Positions 1 to 10,796 of a stretch of DNA of 64,000 nt are shown here, piece after piece (within the stretch, counting starts at the first letter, position 1; every line of letters begins with the position of its first letter). The translations under genes and the position numbers were made by a program. The notes beneath the pieces were generated by a model, which worked only from the letters and a program-made list of their open reading frames with translations, was not told where the DNA came from and searched no databases. This DNA comes from Hortaea werneckii (taxonomy: Eukaryota > Ascomycota > Dothideomycetes > Mycosphaerellales > Teratosphaeriaceae), in contig JBAOKB010000136.1 in NCBI GenBank assembly GCA_037044905.1, positions 1 through 64,000 on the forward strand, read 5' to 3'.

Positions 1-868
1 TTCCGCTTGTGTGGTCGAGGCTGTGCAGCCCGGAGGTTAAACACAGCCATGGCTCTCTCTTTTGTTTTCGAAGGTCGCATGATCTACGGGCGGTATTGCG
101 TCTTTCTCATACGTTATGTGCAGCTATTAGACCCTGATTAACGTATGTGGTCATGCACCTATCTCATATGAGGGGCAATCGCTTCCATCCCCGTCTGTCG
201 CAGACCTGTGATATCGCCGAAACAACCAGCCAGCATGCGTACATACTACATACAATGCGATGGTAGCAGAGCTGGCTATTGACCCTATTGGATGCCGTTT
301 AAAATCGGTCGTACATATGCCCCCTGATTATCACAGATTGCTTCTTATGATGATGCCAATCTCCAGTCTCAAGGGAGATCTCTTGAGGTTTAATGCGTGT
401 CCGGAACATTTGATGGGCTTGATCTCCTGATCCCAGCGTGCAACAAACGCCTATATGGAGTCTTTGTTTGACGCGACGCATCACGCATACCACAGCTGGT
501 TATCGACAGGGCGGTGTACAGCGTGTACTGTCTAGCCCATGCTCTTCGTCTGAGTGATATAGCCCGCCAAAGCTCTCGCGCTGGTACAAAGAGAAGAAAA
601 GCATAGAACACGTTTTAAGTGACCAGCTTCCATGAACGGCGTCTCGTACTTGCTTTTATCTGAAACATGAAAGGGACGCACAAGATCCTGAGATGTTCAT
701 CTCGCTAAACCTAGCTCCATAATACTCCGCATAAGATCCCATCGTCATTGTCGGAATGACCGCTGCAATCCTCTACGGACATAGTCCAGCCCGACTAGCC
801 AGCCAGTCTCGAGCCATTCCTAGATACAATTCTTCCCATCACCTACTATCATTCATGACGCCCAAAGC
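1..868. other. Left-edge region, no gene seen
   Basis: No reading frame longer than about 75 codons looks coding, and none has recognisable domains. I see no tRNA B box, no transposon ends and no tandem repeat. It may be the 3' flank of the secreted-protein gene (minus strand) or the flank of a gene outside the window. Confidence 0.5.
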
Positions 869-1486
869 TCAAGACCAGGTCGTCGTAGCGAATCTCGTCC
901 CGGCATACGTGGAATCACTACTAGTGCATTTCCACCTCGCAGTGCCCGATGGCATCGAACCAGCGTCGTTGCAAGGATAGACGTCGGATTCTCCACCACA
1001 GCAAGAAGCGAGCGCCGCCGTAGTCGCCTGAGTCTGCACCGGGCCGGAGCAATGCGTCACGTATGAGTACGCCAGCTGGTCGTTGAACGCATAGGCCGAC
1101 ATGCTGACTTCGCACCCCGTCGTCGTTCCGAGGTGCACCACCGTCGTCGGCATGAAGTCCGGTGTTCCCGTCCAGGTGCCGTCGGATGCCCAGGTGTCCG
1201 GGTTGACGGAGCTGGTCGGTACGAGATTCGGCATTGATGTGATGTCCGGCACGCGCTTCTTGAGCTCGAAGTCGACCGTGCTTGTCGGCATGAACATGGG
1301 CGTGCCTGTCCACTCACTGGTCGGCCATGTCGCGGGGTCGACAGTCGAGGTCGGGATCAGGTAGGCTGGCACCAGGATGTTCCGCTTTTCGAGGTGGCCT
1401 TCGTCGTTGCTTTCAGGGCTGCCTATGGGACTGGCGTGTGACAACGCTGCTAAGCAAACGAAGAGGTTGATCGCATCGGTACGCAT
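869..1486 (-). CDS. Small secreted repeat protein with dibasic sites
   Basis: 205-residue single-exon protein. The ATG at 1486 is used because the frame upstream only offers GTG. Residues 1-19 look like a signal peptide (hydrophobic NLFVCLAALSHA). Two repeats follow, about residues 38-72 and 86-118. Both have the order LVP..TS(T/S)V(D/N)P.TW....WTGTP.FMPT..V. The first is bracketed by Lys-Arg (34-35) and Lys-Lys-Arg (76-78), which are typical Kex2 cleavage contexts. The C-terminal half (120-205) has six cysteines (125, 146, 162, 163, 172, 187), enough for three disulfides. I do not recognise the family. Secretion and Kex2 maturation are inferences. A TATA box lies about 165 bp upstream, as expected for an inducible gene. 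It could be an effector-like, wall or peptide-precursor protein. Confidence 0.7.
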   Translation of the reverse strand: MRTDAINLFVCLAALSHASPIGSPESNDEGHLEKRNILVPAYLIPTSTVDPATWPTSEWTGTPMFMPTSTVDFELKKRVPDITSMPNLVPTSSVNPDTWASDGTWTGTPDFMPTTVVHLGTTTGCEVSMSAYAFNDQLAYSYVTHCSGPVQTQATTAALASCCGGESDVYPCNDAGSMPSGTARWKCTSSDSTYAGTRFATTTWS

Positions 1487-2876
1487 GTTGACCACTTCGA
1501 GGGCCTGCCCTCAGTCTTATGTATTCGTATGGTGAGTTTCTCAGACAATGGCGAAGGACTTGAGATGAGTTTGGCTTGGCTGAGCAAACACTTTTGGAGG
1601 TAGGTCGCTGGCCGGTAGCATGGTTCGGCCGTGGCAGCTCAGTGCTCGACTTTATATACCTATTCTCCATCATTCAAGACCCCGTGGCTATGGTGGAGAA
1701 GACGATAAAGATCGAGGACCGAGGGATTAGAGGAGAGCCGCTTACATGCATCACATCGACTTTGCATGGTTGGCGATAAAGATTGCGTCACGCGAATGGT
1801 GTGCATGCGATGTTCGCCAGGTTGGCTCCAATCCCATCAGGATCGATAATAGAGGAGTGAACGAAGATCTTTCCTGGTGCAGAATAAGCAACGCCAACAC
1901 TCAGGCAGCTTGCGGGCAATCCTGCAGTTGGTCCATCTGCAGTGGCACTTCGGAAAGGTTTTGCCAAGTGCTTACGATGCCCCTGGTACCTGCAGTGCAG
2001 CGCATCGATAAGCGGAACAAGCCAAACAAGCATCAGACAGAAGATGTGCTACGCAGTTGACAACGCGGCCCGCGGCCTTTACTGCGCCTTGTCTAGAAAG
2101 CTTCTCATCGTGTGTGCTTTATGCTGACAGGAGTCAAGGCCTTGGATGCTCTTTGCCGAGCTTTGAAAGACGTCCCTTTTATCATGGCATTATACCAATG
2201 GTGCTTGGATTCATCTTTCATCTCTTTATAATGCTTCCGTTTCCAATGCTGAGCGGATGACGAGCTGGAGCTGGTCCTGAAATCGGGTGCGATGAGGTTT
2301 TCAGTGTTGCCCGGACTTTCGACACAGGGATGACCTGGCCAGATGCAGCATGCCAACCAAGCACAGCTACAGTACTTTGTCCATTAGGACGAATAGGGAG
2401 CAATAGCTATCGGAATGTTCTCGTTCACTATTGCCGCTTCGATCCCGAAGGATGCGGTCGGAACAAACATCCCGAATCCGACAACAGGACTAATTTTAGA
2501 TCCTAGAGCTCAGTGATGTGCGACAGTCAAAGAGGCGTAAAAGGCATGATCTTCTCGAGGAAGACTTGCCTATCATGTGGAGAACTGTGCTTTGGTATGG
2601 GTGAAAGACCAGCTCTCAGGTGACATACACCAGCTTGCGACGCTCAGAGTCCCTGTCTGAGCCTCGGAATTTTGCCAAAAAGACCGTGATAGTGCTGACG
2701 CTGCAACGTCACATTCGGAATAATGACCGTCTCGATTAGATATTCACCGGTGTCGTTGAGCTGCAATGCTCTCAAAGTCCGACCAGAAACGTTGTCCCGT
2801 TTGTGAGGCGCTGGAGACTCTTGCCGGGGGGCAAAGCAATGGATACGACACTCTGATGCATCTTGCGCGCGTTGAA
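1487..2876. other. Intergenic region upstream of the secreted-protein gene
   Basis: About 1.4 kb between the secreted-protein start and the hydrolase stop (both minus strand). Apart from the TATA box I see no coding frame with homology and no repeat. Confidence 0.5.
1651..1658 (-). promoter_or_regulatory. TATA box of the small secreted protein gene
   Basis: On the minus strand the bases read TATATAAA, followed by G. This is a consensus TATA element about 165 bp before the ATG at 1486. The position fits a fungal core promoter. Function is inferred from sequence and distance only. Confidence 0.5.
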
Positions 2877-3689
2877 TCATAGCTTTTGTTTGCCTCCAGT
2901 ACTCAGAAACTCCAGGCCTTTAGTTAAGAAGCCGAGCACTGCCTCGTTGAAAGCAGCTGGCTGGTCAATGTTGGCTGCGTGTCCGGCATCCGGGATGATC
3001 ACTCGTTCCGCTCGGGGTATCTTCTTCGTCATGTATTCCGCAGCTCCAAGGAAAGGCTTGTCTTCGCTGCCCACAACGATAAGTGCAGGTACGCCAATAC
3101 TCGGCAGGGACTCAATCACTGCGGAGTTTTGCTGAGCTAACATCCCCTTCGCCGCAAGCGCAAGGCCCTTTGCATTGCGATGAGACGCTTTTGAGCGTTC
3201 TGCAGATACGCCACCCGTTTGCAATGCTGCCAATCCCTGTTTCTCAAAGCTGCGGCCAGTCTTGTGAGCCGTTTCGTTCCATTGATTTCGTGCTTTGTCG
3301 CTTCTGAATCCAGGGCCAGTATCAATGATTAGGAGCTTCTCCACTCGCTCCGGATGTTGACGGTAGAATGCTAGACTCATATACCCGCCCAAGCTTAGTC
3401 CGCCAACAATAGCTGCGCTTCCCGGTCCGCAAACATGGTCCAGCAGTGCAGCTATGTCAGCGATCGTGTGTGCTTCACTGTACTGCGTCAAGTCTTCGGG
3501 ATATGAGGTTTGCCCGTGCCCACGCATGTCCCATATTATAAGCTTATAGCCGGCTGCCGTGAAACTACGGACTTGACCCTGCCACATTTCGGACGTGGAG
3601 GAATAGCCATGAGAAAGTATGAGGGGGGCTCCATTACCATGAACTTCATAGTAGAGCTCCACGTCTTGGTTGCGACTGAGGTACGGCAT
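2877..3689 (-). CDS. Alpha/beta-fold hydrolase
   Basis: 270-residue intronless enzyme of the alpha/beta hydrolase superfamily. The ATG at 3689 is preferred over an in-frame GTG two codons upstream. The oxyanion region is LSHGYSST (about 26-33). The nucleophile elbow is GGLSLGG with Ser99, the acid is probably Asp210 in VGSEDKPF, and the histidine is His237 in DAGHAANIDQP. All triad positions are present and in canonical order, so the enzyme should be active. No signal peptide is visible, so it is probably cytosolic. The family covers esterases, C-C hydrolases, epoxide hydrolases and lactonases. The substrate cannot be read from sequence. The next gene, a methyltransferase, is divergent, with 631 bp between the starts. 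Confidence 0.88.
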   Translation of the reverse strand: MPYLSRNQDVELYYEVHGNGAPLILSHGYSSTSEMWQGQVRSFTAAGYKLIIWDMRGHGQTSYPEDLTQYSEAHTIADIAALLDHVCGPGSAAIVGGLSLGGYMSLAFYRQHPERVEKLLIIDTGPGFRSDKARNQWNETAHKTGRSFEKQGLAALQTGGVSAERSKASHRNAKGLALAAKGMLAQQNSAVIESLPSIGVPALIVVGSEDKPFLGAAEYMTKKIPRAERVIIPDAGHAANIDQPAAFNEAVLGFLTKGLEFLSTGGKQKL

Positions 3690-4320
3690 CGTCACAGTTC
3701 AGCACTTCGAGGAAAGATACAATGAAAGCGAGGCATCCACCTGATTAGTTGCAATGTAATGTTACCCGGTAAAAAGAAACATGGCCGCCATAACAAAGCC
3801 TCGGTTGACGGTAATGGGAGAGGCGGGGTTAGTCCGGTCGTGAGGAGGAGACCAAACCTGTGCCTCATAATGATCTTGCATGAGCCGACAATGTTACGCA
3901 AATGGATACTGCAGTCCGAATTGAATGAGCTCTTCACATTGGTAATTTTGGCTAGGCGTTCGATCTTGATGGTGGGTGTGAGATGCAGCCTCTCTCAAGT
4001 ACACAAGCCGTGGCTTGCTCAAGTTCTCCTGCTGCTGTAGACTCATCTTTGCTCCCAGAATTTGACATTAAGTAAATCACATGGAATTACCAATCGTTTG
4101 GTTGCGGGGAAGAAGTGCTCGTTGGAAGAGGAAGTAATGTGGCGCGGCAAGGAAGTGCTCTGGAAGATCCATCCATGCTTACCTTATCATACCATTGGAC
4201 CCACTTCCTACAAGCTGTCACGTTGCTTCCGAAGGCTCCTTTCTCCAGAACCTAGCCTTGGTACCGTTGGTGGCATCCCGCTCCTTTGCTCCTTTCGTTG
4301 CCGAACAGATCGAGCGTGAT
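3690..4320. other. Divergent promoter region, hydrolase / methyltransferase
   Basis: 631 bp shared by two divergently transcribed genes. No long coding frame. The methyltransferase frame stays open upstream of its ATG for 42 codons but only with a near-cognate TTG, so this part is taken as leader. No clear TATA box was found. Confidence 0.45.
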
Positions 4321-5115
4321 ATGGCATCCGCAGTCTCCAATCTTGCTGCCGTCAAAGCCTCTGGCGGTGGCAACGAGCGCTTCAACCATGAGGCTCAATC
4401 CTGGGATCAGCGACCCTTTGTGCACGAAGCGAGTGCTGAGGCCGCCACAGCAATACTGCGAACGTGTGACACTATGAACTACCACCCGAAGCAAATACTG
4501 GAGATTGGATGCGGGACCGGGATCCTTTCTTTCCTGATGGCACCCCACTCGGAAAGAGTAGTAGCTATAGACGCGGCTGAAGGCATGATAGAAGTATTGA
4601 AGACTAAGATGAAGAAGGAAAAGTCACCCAAGAACATCTTACCTATCGCTGTCCTACTTGAAGACCCGGAAGATGCGAAACTACCACCTGCCGATCCAGC
4701 CAAACCAGAAGGCGACCGGCAGAAGTTCGATCTGATCACAAGCCACCTGGTCCTTCACCATATACCTGAGCTGGAGCCTGTTCTACGTACAATGTTCGGG
4801 TGCCTTTGCACTGGTGGCAAAGTGATGCTTACAGACTTTGAAGACTTTGGTCCTGAGGCTCGTCGCTTCCACGCTGCCAGCAAGATGAGTGGCGTGGAGC
4901 GCAATGGCATCAACGCTACGGCAATGGCACAGCTCATGCAGGATATAGGATTCACAAACGTCAGAGTGCAGGCGGAGTGGAAGATGCGGAAGCTCGTGGA
5001 GAAGTACGACGGTGAGTTCACCAAGGATGAAGAATTTGGAAAGTCTGGCCCTGGAGCTGGCGGCGGAGAAATGGTGGATTTTCCTTTTCTTGTCTGCTAT
5101 GGAGAGAAGCCATGA
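4321..5115 (+). CDS. Class I SAM-dependent methyltransferase
   Basis: 264 residues from the ATG at 4321. It has a Rossmann-like methyltransferase core. Motif I is EIGCGTG (61-67), the acidic residue after strand 2 is Asp84 in VAIDAAEGM, and the strand-4 region is FDLITSHLVLHHI (about 136-148). The segment around 165-175 (GGKVMLTDFEDFG) matches the post-III strand of UbiE/type-11-like enzymes. There is no signal peptide or membrane segment, so it is probably soluble and cytosolic. The methyl acceptor is unknown. A distant relative with the same order of motifs sits at 24153-25070, so the window holds two members of a fungal small-molecule methyltransferase family. Confidence 0.88.
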   Translation: MASAVSNLAAVKASGGGNERFNHEAQSWDQRPFVHEASAEAATAILRTCDTMNYHPKQILEIGCGTGILSFLMAPHSERVVAIDAAEGMIEVLKTKMKKEKSPKNILPIAVLLEDPEDAKLPPADPAKPEGDRQKFDLITSHLVLHHIPELEPVLRTMFGCLCTGGKVMLTDFEDFGPEARRFHAASKMSGVERNGINATAMAQLMQDIGFTNVRVQAEWKMRKLVEKYDGEFTKDEEFGKSGPGAGGGEMVDFPFLVCYGEKP

Positions 5116-5914
5116 AGTATAGTGCGTTGCCAATTGCCAGCCCAGGCACGAAATCAAGAATGAGTCTCAGCTGGAACAATCGACTTCCATTCAACTGTCT
5201 GCTATCTTCGCATGGACCCAATGTTTCGCACCCTCCAATCTTATGATCGATCTTAGCCAGCATGTCGCCCTTAGATAATCTTCGCGACCAAGTCTTTCTC
5301 CACTCAGGTCCTTGCATTCAGAAGACCCTCGCAGTTCTGAATGTCAGGCTGGTACCCTGAATCCAAGGTTGCGCAGCCCGGCCAAAGCCCGCATCACCAC
5401 TTGTTAAGCATACTCGACATGAAAGCATGTTACAAGCTACAAAAGCCGCCAATGCATCTGCATCGATTTAGAAACCCACGAGGCTATGAGAACGTAGAAA
5501 AATGTTCGTAGTGCTTCATCGTCCTGCAGCCTGCTTATCCACCTGCATGCTCCGCTGCTTGAATTCTACTCTTTGCCTTCAGATACAGTAGTCGCTTGCA
5601 CTATTGCTATATTACGAGATCGTCGCTGGGGCCTCTGTTCCTATGGCGTGCCGATGTACTCATGAATGGCCACGGCCATCATCTTGTGATAAGACCCTGT
5701 TCAATACAACTTGAAGCACCTTTGCAAGGTACTGTACGATGTAGCGATTGGCGATAACGCCTACGTCATTGCCCCCTGAGTAAGCCCTATATACTTCTGA
5801 GACGCGCAGCTGGCGGCCATAGCTACGCGCAGCCCAACTTCTTTCTCTCCAGCTCCTCATCCGAACTGCAATAGCACACCAACACTCCTTGAATCTGCAA
5901 ATAAAACATTCAAA
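5116..5914. other. Intergenic region before the DUF1772-type gene
   Basis: About 0.8 kb with no convincing coding frame. It contains a TATA-like element at 5788-5793 (listed separately) and a short A-rich leader just before the next ATG. Confidence 0.45.
5788..5793 (+). promoter_or_regulatory. TATA-like element of the DUF1772-type gene
   Basis: TATATA in the context CCCTATATACTT, about 122 bp upstream of the ATG at 5915. Position and sequence fit a core promoter. This is inference only. Confidence 0.4.
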
Positions 5915-6610
5915 ATGGCGTCAGGGATTCACCCACTCAACGACACCCCCGTGGTGGCCGCTCTCAAAGGCCTCACGCTGGGCTCAACGCTCTTCATCGC
6001 TGGATCGATGACTACCACTTCGCTTCAATTCCTCCCGTCCCTCGTCCTCGCCGCCCAGACACGTGACACGTCGAGAAACCGCGGATTGGAGTCCGGCCGC
6101 TTGACACCTGTGCCGACGCCAGGCCAGGAGAAGAAGGAGCTCAACCTTACGCCCCAGGCAGCACTGCAGGGCAAGATCGACGAGAGCGCGAAGCAAGTCG
6201 GGCAGGGTTACAAGATTGCCGCACTGCAGTTCAGCTTGATGAGCAAGACGTCTTTCGCAACAATTATGCCGCTTGAGGCTGTTACGGTCCTTGCCTCAGG
6301 CTTCTTAGCATACCATTACCGCTCCATTGGCCTTTCCGCCTCAGCGTGGGGCAAGTGGGCTGCCGTTGCTGGCTTGGTCGCGAGCGTGTTCCCTCTGACG
6401 GGTATTGCGATCGCGCCATTAGACCACAAGCTGATGAGGATGGCTGGCGAGGAGGCTCAGATCGAGCCGTACGAGGATGCGCCGCCGGACAGGGAGATGG
6501 AGAGGGACAACACCGAGAAGTTCTTGAAGAGCTGGAACACTTTCAACTTCGTCAGAGCTGGTCTCGTGGCTGCTGCTGGAGTAGTAAGTGTCTGGGGTCT
6601 GTTGGAGTAG
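5915..6610 (+). CDS. DUF1772-type integral membrane protein (anthrone oxygenase-like family)
   Basis: 231 residues, intronless, with an A-rich context before the ATG (CAAAATGG). Hydrophobic segments lie at about 13-48, 105-135, 142-165 and 210-230, which suggests four membrane spans. A charged linker (about 50-85, with proline and lysine) separates the first span from the rest. The late part has the pattern typical of DUF1772: a basic/His segment (LDHKLMRMA), then W-N-x-F-N-x-x-R just before the last helix. Some family members are noranthrone or anthrone oxygenases in polyketide pathways, but many are housekeeping or unknown. No polyketide synthase is nearby, so I do not assign that activity. 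Confidence 0.7.
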   Translation: MASGIHPLNDTPVVAALKGLTLGSTLFIAGSMTTTSLQFLPSLVLAAQTRDTSRNRGLESGRLTPVPTPGQEKKELNLTPQAALQGKIDESAKQVGQGYKIAALQFSLMSKTSFATIMPLEAVTVLASGFLAYHYRSIGLSASAWGKWAAVAGLVASVFPLTGIAIAPLDHKLMRMAGEEAQIEPYEDAPPDREMERDNTEKFLKSWNTFNFVRAGLVAAAGVVSVWGLLE

Positions 6611-8314
6611 GGAGGTAGAGTTCGGAGCTGGCCAGACGTCCAACACGTTGCACCGTTCGTCGAGTCTGAGTGTGCACAGCGTGCAAGTGGCATTTGTTCC
6701 ACATACAAAGTCGATGATGAAAGCACGAAGGGAGAGAAGCGTGAAATGGCGATATGTGTGTGGGGTGCACAAAATGTATGATACTGTATGCCTCCCAATC
6801 AAATGTGTTATGTATTATTGCTAAAGAAGCGGCGTCAACCCCCCAAAGCTCATTCTGAAGCGGCGACGAGTCTGTTCGCGTTCAATAGCTCGCCAAGGGT
6901 CAGCCGTACATGCGCGAAGACCAAGCCACCTCTTCTCCGAGTCACTGCGTGGTGCAGCAAGTTCGATGAAAAAGTAAAAGGAATCGCGAGGCGATCTGTA
7001 GGTTTTCCAAAGATTGATGCTGCTAGGAAGCAGTCTTGATTGTTTGATTGTCAGGGGCTTTAAAAAAGTGAGGCCCAAGACCCATGACCCAACTCATGGC
7101 ACGAAACCACAACTGCCAGCTGGCCAGACCAGCAGCCGGGTTAAGTTGGTAAAGCAAATGGGTTAGATCCTCTGTAGAAGACAAGTCGGACACCGGCCAA
7201 GATGCCTTCAAGCCTAGAACAGAGGCCCTTTGGCACCTCTCCGTACTTCTTGGAGGGTGCGGACCAGCGAAGAGTGCCATGCCATCCAGCCGCAAGGTTC
7301 GTGTGTGACCATCTACCCAAGTGGGTGAAGAAAAGGAAGCCTGACCCCTGCAGCCGTCAGACATGGTTCAAGAAACCACAAATGCGAGATGGGGCAGTCT
7401 TAAGCACCCTGCGGGCCTGGGGGCTGTCCCACCGGTTTGTCGATGTTGTTGAAAGGAAGAGGAAGAAAAGCTGACCGAAAGCTTTTTACTCACGCTGAAA
7501 CATAAGCCTTTCGTTAGCGTCAAATTCAAGGGTGGTGACCACGCAGTTGATGACCGTTTTGCCCCCTCAGCCGGTGTAGTGAGGTCAATTCTAGGTACCA
7601 TTCGCCACCTTCGGATCGGCGTCCGGATTCGGACCTGATCATCCTTTCATGTGACATGCGACATTCGATCGTTTTTCCTAGCGAGCGGAACATTGTGCAA
7701 ACGATAGATTGGCGATCAAACCACTGCTTGAGTGTTCTTTGGTTTTTTTTTTTTTTTTTTTTTTTTGCGAAGATTTCTTAGGGCCGCACTCTGAACACCC
7801 TTGCCTCATCTCTCCTCCTCCCGAGTCCTCCACCAGAAAGCCACCCCATTGTCCCCCTTCGTCCGCCAACAGACGGTTCATGTCTCGAGACGAGCAATTT
7901 CGTGCTCTCTTTTCCATTCTCTGCCCAGATGGCTAAGATGCTTTGCCGCAGACGACTGGGCTCTAGTAACATCTTCCGGAGAAGAAGGAGTGGCAAATGT
8001 GTTGTTCACGATTGTGTGCCTCCTGAAATACGGCTGTCGACGTCGACACAGCTGTGCCTGACAGTGTAGAAGTCTTACCGAAGGACAGCAAGAGATCATG
8101 CCAGAGAGTGAAAATAGGTAATACATAGAAGGTGGTATAGAGTGGTCTCGCTCTTGCCGTCTTGCAGTTTTCGTATGAATACGCAGTCAACAACACAACA
8201 ATGCCGCCTGGCATCAGCCCGCCGCGTCAAATGCATCTCGAACAGCCTTTTTATCCCCGCAGATATATGTGAGAGAGACCGCAAGCAGTGCAATAACATA
8301 TTGTTCATCAAATC
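6611..8314. other. 1.7-kb intergenic region with a long T tract
   Basis: Between the convergent DUF1772-type gene (+) and the phosphatase gene (-). No frame here shows a recognisable protein. The one clear structure is a run of 24 T at 7743-7766. No tRNA or inverted repeat was found. Confidence 0.5.
7743..7766. repeat. 24-nt T homopolymer
   Basis: An uninterrupted run of 24 T on the plus strand. It lies in non-coding DNA between two convergent genes. It could be a poly(dA:dT) nucleosome-depleted element or the fossil A tail of a retrotransposed sequence. I see no target-site duplication that would prove the latter. Confidence 0.8.
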
Positions 8315-10044
8315 TCATTGGTGAAGGAAGTCAAGTCCTTCATGCCCATCCCCTGATATTCCGCAAATCTCTGCGAAATTACCTACTTCTGTAGCACGGC
8401 GGCTTACTCTTCCCATAAAAGTTTCCAATGGGCAACTGTGTCCTGGACCGTCTTCACAGCCGGGTAGAGCAACAATGCCATCGTTGACGTTGACCCGGAT
8501 ATGATACTCGTCTGCCGGCGGCGTGCAATATTTGTGGTTCGGATAGCCAAATTCAGCGTTATCCCAGCAATACTGCGGTGCTGCACAAGCTAGACGCTCG
8601 AAAATAATGCGCCCGCCCATGGGGATGACGTCCGATGTCTTCCATGTTCGATTGCGGAGGATGTGCGTGGTCGGCAGGTCTATATCCTGCGGGAAGAGCT
8701 CCAAGGCTGAGAGCATTGGCGTGATATCGCCGTCGTGGACAAAGCTGAGGAATAGACTACCAGACTTTTCTGGTCCTTCCTTCAACAGATTAGCTGTAGC
8801 ATTCAGCCATAGCATGCCCACCGCACCGCTGTATGGATTGCCTGGCCCAGCTTTGTAGTAGTGCAGCAGATCGCGAGCGTATTCTGCAAGCAATGAAATT
8901 AGCTGTGGCTCATATGCATGGCCAATTGCATTTCCAAATGCTTACCGAAACTTTCAAGCTCTTCCTTAGTAAATACGTCACACCATGGACTGCTTCCCAA
9001 AGCGATGGTCTCGAACCCGCAAAGCTCCTGCATGCTGTAGACGTGTGCCTCCGTGAAAGAAATTCCAGGGTTCTCTCGTTGTAAACGAGCCACAATAGGC
9101 GGTAGATAATGACTTCGCCATTCGTACAGCATCCTGGAACCGTAGTCATGTCCATAGCCGTCTACATTGTCGCCATACTTACGACAACTTTTTCCAGGCG
9201 TCAACGTACTCGTCCGTCGCTTCCTTGTTTCGGGTATGACCTGAAGGTCAGCGAATTCATGCCATTCGACTCCGAAAAAGCCTGCACCGAAGTACTTCGC
9301 CGTTTCAATGACCCTTTTAGCGCCACTCGCCCAGAAGGTCGTCTGCTTACGAGCAAGTGCATCTTCCAGGAGATGCTCATAGCGGCTCTTGAGCTTGACG
9401 CCAGTGGCAAATGCCTCCAATGTGCCTGCGTATGCACCAGTTGCCACCAGATTTTCAAAGCGCTGGGCTGGATTCCTCATGAAGAAGTTCCAATCGTTAA
9501 CGAAACTCAGATCTCCCGAAAAGGTCATGTTCGCTTTTTGGAGGTGCTGGTACAGCTCGAGCATTCCTTGCTTGACGTGTCAGCCTGAAGTCCACCCTCT
9601 ACTATTCTTGAACATTCAAGTGCGAGCGTTACTTACTCACGCCTGCGAGCACTGTAGGATATCGCTCAGCATGTCTGGAGATCTAGGATGACCCGTTTGT
9701 TAGATATACAACACTCGAAATATACACTGCGTACATACCATATGTACTTGATCCACTCTGCATCCTTGAGGCAGATCTAGGCCCTCTTGCACGGTGCCGG
9801 CATTCTTCGGAAACCAAGGACTGTTGCCGCCCATGTGATGCATCGGATCCCATTCTTCGCTCACAGCCAGAATTGAGTCATTCGCAGGTATATCGTTCAG
9901 GCCGAGCACTCGCTGAGATATTCTGTCGCTTCCAAAGCGATCCAATAAGCCAAACGCAAGCGCAGCGGAGCTATCGAGATTCCAGGAGTAGAGCAGGAGC
10001 GCTATGAGGGCAACGACCATCGACAACATCGTCCAATGAGCCAT
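8315..10044 (-). CDS. Histidine acid phosphatase (phytase-like family), four exons
   Basis: Exons joined here: 10044-9739, 9682-9641, 9570-8946 and 8883-8315, giving 513 residues. Introns are 56, 70 and 62 nt with GT..AG ends. The third exon's acceptor is AAG rather than CAG, chosen because it restores frame. A hydrophobic N-terminus (about residues 5-20) is a signal peptide or anchor. The family's RHxxRxP motif is RHAERYP at about 105-111, with His106 as nucleophile. The proton-donor HD pair is in FVHDGDI at about 374-375. The C-terminus matches secreted fungal acid phosphatases (CPL motif, then FAEICGISGDG). The expected role is secreted or vacuolar release of phosphate from organic esters. 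A possible extra GTAAGT intron at about 9130-9180 was not used, because the unspliced frame reads the conserved YGHDYG. Confidence 0.9.
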
Positions 10045-10796
10045 ATGTCTTGATCTGGAATTTTCGTGGCGGCGTCAGGAATATGTCTCAAACAATTCCC
10101 ATTTTTCTCGCAGAAATCAGGAGTGCTGCTCTGTCGGGGGATTCTTCTCTTCACCGTAATAAGACCTGCCGCGTCATCGTCCCATCTCTGATTCAAAATT
10201 TCCAGTCAACAATCACTGCTGCAAGAAGACAAGGATGACGGGTTGTTCTGAAGGAGAGAGGTCCCGTTCTGAAGTTCGTTGCCCAAACGCTGCTGTGCGG
10301 CAATTCCAAATCGGGCATGGTGGCTCAGCCCGGGAGCAACTTCACGTCGTCTTTCCCAGACATTACTCCTAGGCAATAAATATGCATTTAGAAGCATCCA
10401 AGTTAAAGAGATATTCCTCTGGAAAACAAAGCGTATTCATGGTCTCGATGAGATAATTTCGGAGCAAAAATGAAAGACAAACCTCATCATAAACATCCGT
10501 TAGGATTTCAGCATGCATCTCTCCTCCTGAAGGAAGCTCGGGCTGAAATGCTAAAGTCTCGATACGAAATCGTCACGATACGACATAACTTGCAAAAGAC
10601 GTGGGGCCTCAGATTTTGCAGCTCAGATCGAGGATACGTCAAGTATCCACGAGTATCTCATACACAAAGCATCGTCATCAATCCCTTTCGAAAGCATCTG
10701 TTACATCCTGGCCCAAGCGCGGCGTCCAGAATCAACGTTCATGATATCCCAATCCCCCTTCTCTAATTCCCCAGGCATTCTAATGTATCCTCCTCT
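10045..10796. other. Promoter region of the acid phosphatase gene
   Basis: About 0.75 kb between the phosphatase start and the RRM gene stop (both minus strand). No gene-like frame is seen. AT-rich stretches occur around 10370-10390, but I could not assign a specific element. Confidence 0.4.

Noticed and set aside
869..6610. Biosynthetic gene cluster (hydrolase, methyltransferase, DUF1772)
   Set aside because: No polyketide or peptide synthase, P450, transporter or pathway regulator is present, and the spacing suggests independent genes.
9130..9180. Possible GTAAGT..CAG intron in the third exon of the phosphatase
   Set aside because: The unspliced frame encodes the conserved YGHDYG segment, so removal would delete family sequence.
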